A stretch of DNA of 64,000 nt from Rusavskia elegans (taxonomy: Eukaryota > Ascomycota > Lecanoromycetes > Teloschistales > Teloschistaceae), in contig SAUG01000100.1 of assembly GCA_011316305.1 (NCBI GenBank), positions 62,001 to 126,000 of the forward strand, given 5' to 3'. This document shows, one piece after another, positions 58,395 through 64,000 of this stretch. The notes beneath the pieces were generated by a model. It searched no databases. It had not been told where the DNA came from and was given only the letters and a program-made list of their open reading frames with translations. The translations under genes were made by a program, and so were the position numbers. Each line of letters begins with the position of its first letter. Within the stretch, counting starts at the first letter, position 1.

Positions 58395-60514
58395 AAGATT
58401 TTAAAAGATTTAAATATAAATTCTAAATAACGAAATTAAAATATAATTCTATTTTAAAAAGAAAAAAATTATTTTAGATACTATAAATAGCGTTCGAACT
58501 ACTAACCTTTTTCTATTATTTTAATTCTATAAAGAAGTTTTATATTAATCTAGATATATTAAAGTAATTCGGTTTTATAGTAATTATCTACTATATTAAC
58601 GGAGATTTTAATAAAGATTTTCTATCTACTAAAATATAGCTAATAATATTTTTAAGTAAATACTTTAATAGCGCCGAATAAAATTATTAGCCTATCGAAT
58701 TAGAAGTCGCTAGAATTATCTAAATAATAAAAAAGATTCGCTATTTTATCGATTTATTATTAAAGCTATTAGTAATTATATATACTAATTACTTAGCAGT
58801 AGTTCCGATTTTAAAATAAGTTTTATTTAAAATAATAAGTACCGATAAATTAAATCTAAAATTTATTCGTATATTATAGTTTCTTTCGATATTTAATATT
58901 AAATAACGCTATAAAATAGATATAATTAATATCGTTTCTAATATTTTATTATTATTTAAAACGAAAATCTTCTATATATCGATTAAAAATAAAAAAGATA
59001 TCCTAGACGTACTATATAGAAGTATCGAGTTTAATAATAAAAAAGATATTCTATAATACGCCCCGAATACTATTATATCGATTAATTATATAACGTTTAT
59101 CGAAATAGTAAACGAGTTTAAATAGCGTATTAAAAAAAGCTATACTAATAATAAATAATAAATTAAAATTAATATAATACTATAAATCTAGAAATTAGAT
59201 TTAAATATTAAAAATATAAAATATCGCGTATTAGATATTAATTTCCGAATATATAATAATTTTTTTTACTATATTTCTAGAAATAACCGAAATCGATTCT
59301 ATATTTCGGATAAACTTATAGATAAAATTATCGGCGAGGTTTATAACCGATATTATTAAAGTTATTATTATATATACGAGAAATTTAATCTATTAATCTT
59401 TATTTATAATATATATAAAAAGATTAAAGGATATATAAAATACTATTAGTAATATTAATTAAATTATATAAAATAATATAGGCTTTATAGTTCCTTTAAT
59501 TTAATTTCTCCGAAGGTACTATTTTATATAATTACGATAGATTTCGTATTTATATTATCTATAAAGTTTTCTAATAAAGATTATATACTAACGATTTTAT
59601 ATAAATATATTAAAAAAGTTCTACTAATTTTTAATCAGATTTTTGACTTCGTAGTTAATTAGGCGAACTACGTTATTACGGTTTTATTTAAATATAACTA
59701 GAAAATTCTATTAGCTATTATTAATAATAGAAATTATAAGTTTATATTATCTTTCTAGTACTAAATCTTCTAGAAATTAGAAATAAAAATTCTAGTATCT
59801 ATAATATATTACCTCTAAACCAATAGATAATCGAAATAAATTAATTAAATAGTACAGATTAATTTCTATTTTTAGTTTATAGAATATTCGGATAAAAATT
59901 AGATTAAAGCTATTCTATTTCTATAGTTCGCGTTTAATAATATAATTAGTTTTACTACTAGTATAGTCACTAATAAACTAATACTAGATTTTCGATCTGA
60001 AGATATAGTTAGTATTTTATTAAATCTATTACTAAAAAATTATAAAACATCTAAAATCTATTAAATATTTAGAAATAGAAAATATAATAGCTTTTAATAT
60101 CGTTTTTTCTAAAGTTCGGTATAATAATCTATATAAAGCTAGAATTTTTAAACTAGATAATAAAGTTTTTCTAAAGCTTTATTACGGATATACGCTGCTA
60201 GATATTATTAATCGAAAGCTTTCGTATAAACGAGCTAGTCTATTTAAAATAATTTATAAAATCGGATACCTCGTATATAAATTAAAATTTTTTACTATTA
60301 TAAAAATCTATTCTATTATTTTTATAACCTAATTAAAATTAATATCTATCGGCGATAATCTTTTTAACCGGCTTCCGGTTAATAATAAGCTTTTTACTAT
60401 CGAAATAGAATTTCCGGAAAAAAAAAACCTAACTAGTTCGAAATAAAACGAATTATAGATCGGCGAAAAATACGCTAGCGATTCTAATATCTGATTAAAT
60501 AGAAAGACTATAGA

Positions 60515-60926
60515 TATTACGTCTCTGTACGTCAAAAAACGTTATATTCGAGTCTAGCTACAGCCGTAGGCGTAGTCCGAACTATTAAATAGTAAAAGAA
60601 TCCTAATATAAATTATTATAACTAATTTTATATAGCTATAAAAATATATTTATAATATTATAAAATTTCTATATTATAAAAATAATTAAAAAAAAAATAG
60701 TAGTAATAAATTTAATAATTATATTAATAACTAATAAAAACAGCTATATAATAGAGATAAAAAATAATATATATAATAAAAATAGTCGATAGTATCGATA
60801 GATAACTATCCGCTAAAAATTTCTATTATAAAAACCGGCTATAGCGGCTATAGATAACTCTAGATAATTAAATTCGTTTATTTAACTAATTTTCTAATAT
60901 ATTTCTATAGAATTATTAATATAATA
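60515..60926 (-). repeat. 3' LTR of element B
   Basis: Reverse complement of the element A LTR, about 412 bp. Confidence 0.85.
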
Positions 60927-63452
60927 TAGCCTTTTTATATCGTTTTCTATTTAGTTTTTTTTATATATAAAGTTTTTATAGTCCGGTTTTATTTCTTTTC
61001 TTTTTTTTTTTTTAATATTTTTATTATATATTTTTAAAAAGATAATTATTTAGAATCTTTCTATCGAATTTAGTTAAAAGATATTATTATACCTTTTTTT
61101 ATAGATTTTATATTTCTAATCTTTTAAAAGAGTATAAAATTAAAATAGATAGTAATATCTATAGTAAATATATTCGGGTTTAGAAATTTTATAATTTTTT
61201 AATTTCTAATACTATTTATATTATCTATTTTATCTCTTCTAGTTTTTTCTTTTATTAATATTTATAGAGAAATATATTAAAAATAGTAAAAATAAGCTTC
61301 AGTCTAATATTAGAAATATTTTTAAATAAATATATCGAAATATAATATCGTATCGAATCTTTTTGAAATTCTAAAAAGGAAATTTATAATTAATATTTTA
61401 TTTAGAAATCGAATCTCCGCCGATTTTTTAAAAGATAAAAATATTTTATTACCTATTATCGCGTTTTAGATAAATATAAAAGTAATTTTATTATTTAGAA
61501 ATAATATATATTATTTTATTTTAATAAATTTAATAATCTAATTATATTCTACTTTTTTATAGATTTTATACTAATTATATATAAGGAATCTATTAAATTA
61601 GTTTCTAGTTTTGATTTAATTAATTTAAATTAATTTTTAAAAAAATTGAATTTATTTTAAATTCTAGATTTAATATATATATAAAAGAATATTTAATTAA
61701 AGATTTTATTATATTATATCTATTTATATTAAATTAGATATTAATATTATAAATTATATCTAGATTTTCTAATATTTTTATTAATTTTTATTTTTTAGTA
61801 GCTATTTTATTTTATAATAATAAAATTAGAAACTATTAATCTTTTAGTTATATATTTAATATAAGATCCGATATTTTTTTTTAGCTATTTTTCTAATTTA
61901 GATATAAAATTATATTTAATTTTTTTTATTTCTCTAATAATATTTTTATAGATTTTTTTAATATTTTTTATTTATAGTTTTTAGATTATTGTTTAGATAT
62001 TATTATATTTTAGTATTAAATATAAAAATAGATAGTAATATTTTTTTTAGATTTTTATTTCCTATATTTTTTTTTTTTTTTTTAAAAAGATATTAATTTT
62101 TTTAATTGATTTATAATTTATATTTAATATAATATCTAGTTTTTTATATAGAAGATTTTCATATATAAAAAGATATATTATTTATAGTTCTATCTTTTAT
62201 TTAACTATATTTTTTTATACTAATATTATAGAAATTAATTTTTTCTATTTATTTCCTAATACGATATATTATCTAAAGTTTATAATTATTAAAAAAATTA
62301 AAATTCTAATAAATTTATTTTTTATTTTAATATTAATATCTATAATTCTATTATTTTATTATAGATATTTTTAGATATATCTTTTAATCTAGTTATATAA
62401 TCTCTTTATAATTTTTTTTTATTTTTTTTTTAAAAGCTATCGTTTTATAATCTCTAATTTTTTTTTAAATATTATTATAAAAGGATTTTTAGTTTTATAC
62501 GGTTTAAATTCTATTATTAGTTTTTTTTTTTATTTTTTTTTAATTCTATAAAGTACTATTCTATTTCTTTATTATCTAATAAAAAAATAAAGTAATTATT
62601 ATTATAATAGATTATCTAACTTTTAATTATATATTTTTAAACTATTTCTTTAAATAATTTTTCCATTACTTTAAATTAGTATTCGGTTATTTCTATTATT
62701 TTTTTAATTAGATAATTTTTTTTAAAATATCCGATTTTTTTATATAAATAATAAATTTTAATCCGTAATCTTTTAATTATAATAGTATTAAATTCTATTA
62801 AATTTCTTTTAGACTATTTTTTAGCCGATTCTATTTTACTAAATATTTATTTATTTAAATATATTTTATATTATCTAGTAATAATTCTACTTATTAATTT
62901 AATAAATAATATTAGTAAATTTAGTTTTTTAATTATTACTATAGCTTTTTTAGCTTTTATATAAAATATTTTATAGAAAATAATATTTAGAACTAAATCT
63001 TTCTAGTCTATTTTATAAACTAATATTCTAAACTAAATAATATAGATAGTTACTAAATTCTATTATTTTAAAACTATTAGTTTTTTTTCTATTATTCTAT
63101 TTTTATTATTATTTCTAAAAGTTTTTTTTATAGCTATAAATAGATTACTAAAGATATAAAAGATTTATAATATTTTATTTTCTTTTTAATTTTCCGGATT
63201 ATTAAAATAGTCTTCTATATAAAGCTATATTTAATTAAAGACTATTTTTCTAAATATACTATTCTAAATAGAATTTTAATTATTTTATTCGGAAACTAAT
63301 TTATATATAATATAAAATAGATATTTATCTAAATAAACTAAAATTTTAAAGATTTTTTATTTCTTTTATAAATATTAGACGTTATTATTTTAATAGTATC
63401 GCTTCGATTTATAAAATAAGATAATAAAATTAATATAGTAAATTATTAAAAT

Positions 63453-63862
63453 ATAATATCTTTATATATTAAAAGATATTATATTCGAATTTAACTATAG
63501 CTATAGACGTAATCCGAACTATTAAATAGTAAAAAAGTTCTAGTATAGATTATTATAACTAATTCTATATAGCCGCGAAAGTATAGTTATAATATTATAA
63601 AACGTCTATATTATAGAGATAATAATAAAGAAAAGAATAGTAATATATTTAATAATTATATTAATAACTAACGAAAAAAGCTATCTAATAAAAGTAAAAA
63701 ATAATATATATAATAAAAGTAACCGATAATACCGATAGATAACCGTCTACTAAAATTTCTATTATAAAAATCGGCTATAGCGGCTATAGACGACTATAGA
63801 TAATTAGACTCGCTTATTTAACTAATTTTCCAACGTATTTCTATAGAATCGTAGACGTAATA
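63453..63862 (-). repeat. 5' LTR of element B
   Basis: Reverse complement of the element A LTR, about 410 bp; its outer end TAGACGTAATA corresponds to TGTTACGTCTA with one RIP-type change. Confidence 0.85.
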
Positions 63863-64000
63863 ATAGACCGTAATATAATAGCTGGTATAGATTATAAAAT
63901 TTAACGTATTATATAAACTCTATTAACGAATATAACGAATATTTTCTCTTTTTATCTAGATTTCGCTATTAGTAATAATCTAATTATATTTTAGCGATAT

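Larger units (their letters stand above)
60515..63862 (-). mobile_element. Short LTR retrotransposon B, same family, opposite orientation
   Basis: 3,348 bp with LTRs 60,515-60,926 and about 63,453-63,862. It sits inside the chromodomain part of Gypsy copy 2 and is flanked by a perfect 5-bp duplication ATAGA (60,510-60,514 and 63,863-63,867). The minus strand near 63,200-63,400 repeats the Gag-like block of element A. Both copies have the same reduced internal length, so the short form is the family's structure rather than a deletion in one copy. Confidence 0.85.
50459..64000 (+). mobile_element. Ty3/Gypsy chromovirus, RIP-inactivated, copy 2, split by two nested LTR elements
   Basis: Plus-strand element entering from its 5' LTR and leaving the window before its 3' LTR. 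Directly after the LTR, TGGTAAT at 50,705 fits a primer-binding site. Protease-like sequence lies about 53,090-53,400. Reverse transcriptase spans about 54,150-55,020, with the YIDD-type catalytic box now reading IYINNIIIF near 54,680-54,705. RNase H is about 58,400-58,960, the integrase zinc-finger region about 59,180-59,450, and the integrase core about 59,480-60,100, with a degraded TDGQSE-type motif near 59,820. The chromodomain is near 60,430-60,530 and resumes after 63,868. Element A (55,026-58,394) interrupts the RT-RNase H junction and element B (60,515-63,862) the chromodomain. The sequence matches copy 1 reversed. Confidence 0.88.

Noticed and set aside
60329..60535. 68-codon minus-strand frame in the right AT-rich block
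   Set aside because: Antisense to the integrase/chromodomain end of Gypsy copy 2; chance frame in AT-rich DNA.

Overview
This window looks like nuclear DNA of a filamentous ascomycete (Pezizomycotina). Genes carry short introns of about 48-130 bp with GT..AG ends and CTNAC-type branch sites. The gene set is fungal: Sfh1, Leo1, Mob2, verprolin, Pcp1-type rhomboid and RGS-LOV photoreceptors. Two AT-rich blocks are almost devoid of CpA and TpG but keep CpG, which is the mark of repeat-induced point mutation (RIP). I cannot name the species from the sequence.

Layout. 1-687 holds the 5' part of a minus-strand SFH1/SNF5 gene. About 1,110-9,330 is a RIP-ruined Ty3/Gypsy chromovirus on the minus strand, between LTRs at 1,274 and 9,083. 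9,790-45,480 is a gene island of normal composition. 45,480-64,000 is a second RIP-ruined block. It holds a Mutator-like transposase relic, an inverted-repeat element, and a second copy of the same Gypsy element (plus strand, 5' LTR at 50,459). That copy is split by two copies of a short LTR element, each with an intact or explainable 5-bp target duplication.

Gene island, left to right: orphan two-segment membrane protein (-); Vps9 Rab5 exchange factor with CUE tail (-); asparagine-synthetase-domain protein (+); PLC-like phosphodiesterase (+); an RGS-like/LOV/PAS protein (-) head to head with an RGS-LOV protein (+); a decayed P450/squalene-hopene-cyclase pair; a small orphan (+); LEO1 (-); MOB2-type kinase activator (+); mitochondrial rhomboid protease (-); Tma17-like protein (+); verprolin/WIP (-); a mitochondrial membrane protein (+); CHORD-CS protein (-); glutaredoxin-like protein (+); HpcH/HpaI aldolase with an 18-nt microexon (-); a doubtful small gene (-); EMC5 (-).

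Most island genes are unrelated housekeeping functions. Two places stand out. The first is the divergent pair of LOV-domain genes at 19,763-25,343, which share one intergenic region and both combine a G-protein-signalling (RGS) module with a blue-light sensor. The second is the 26,141-27,715 relic, where a P450 and a bacterial-type squalene-hopene cyclase, once divergent, have each lost their 5' half at the same junction. Exon coordinates were worked out by hand from splice signals and conserved protein motifs; functions come from recalled family features, with no database search.
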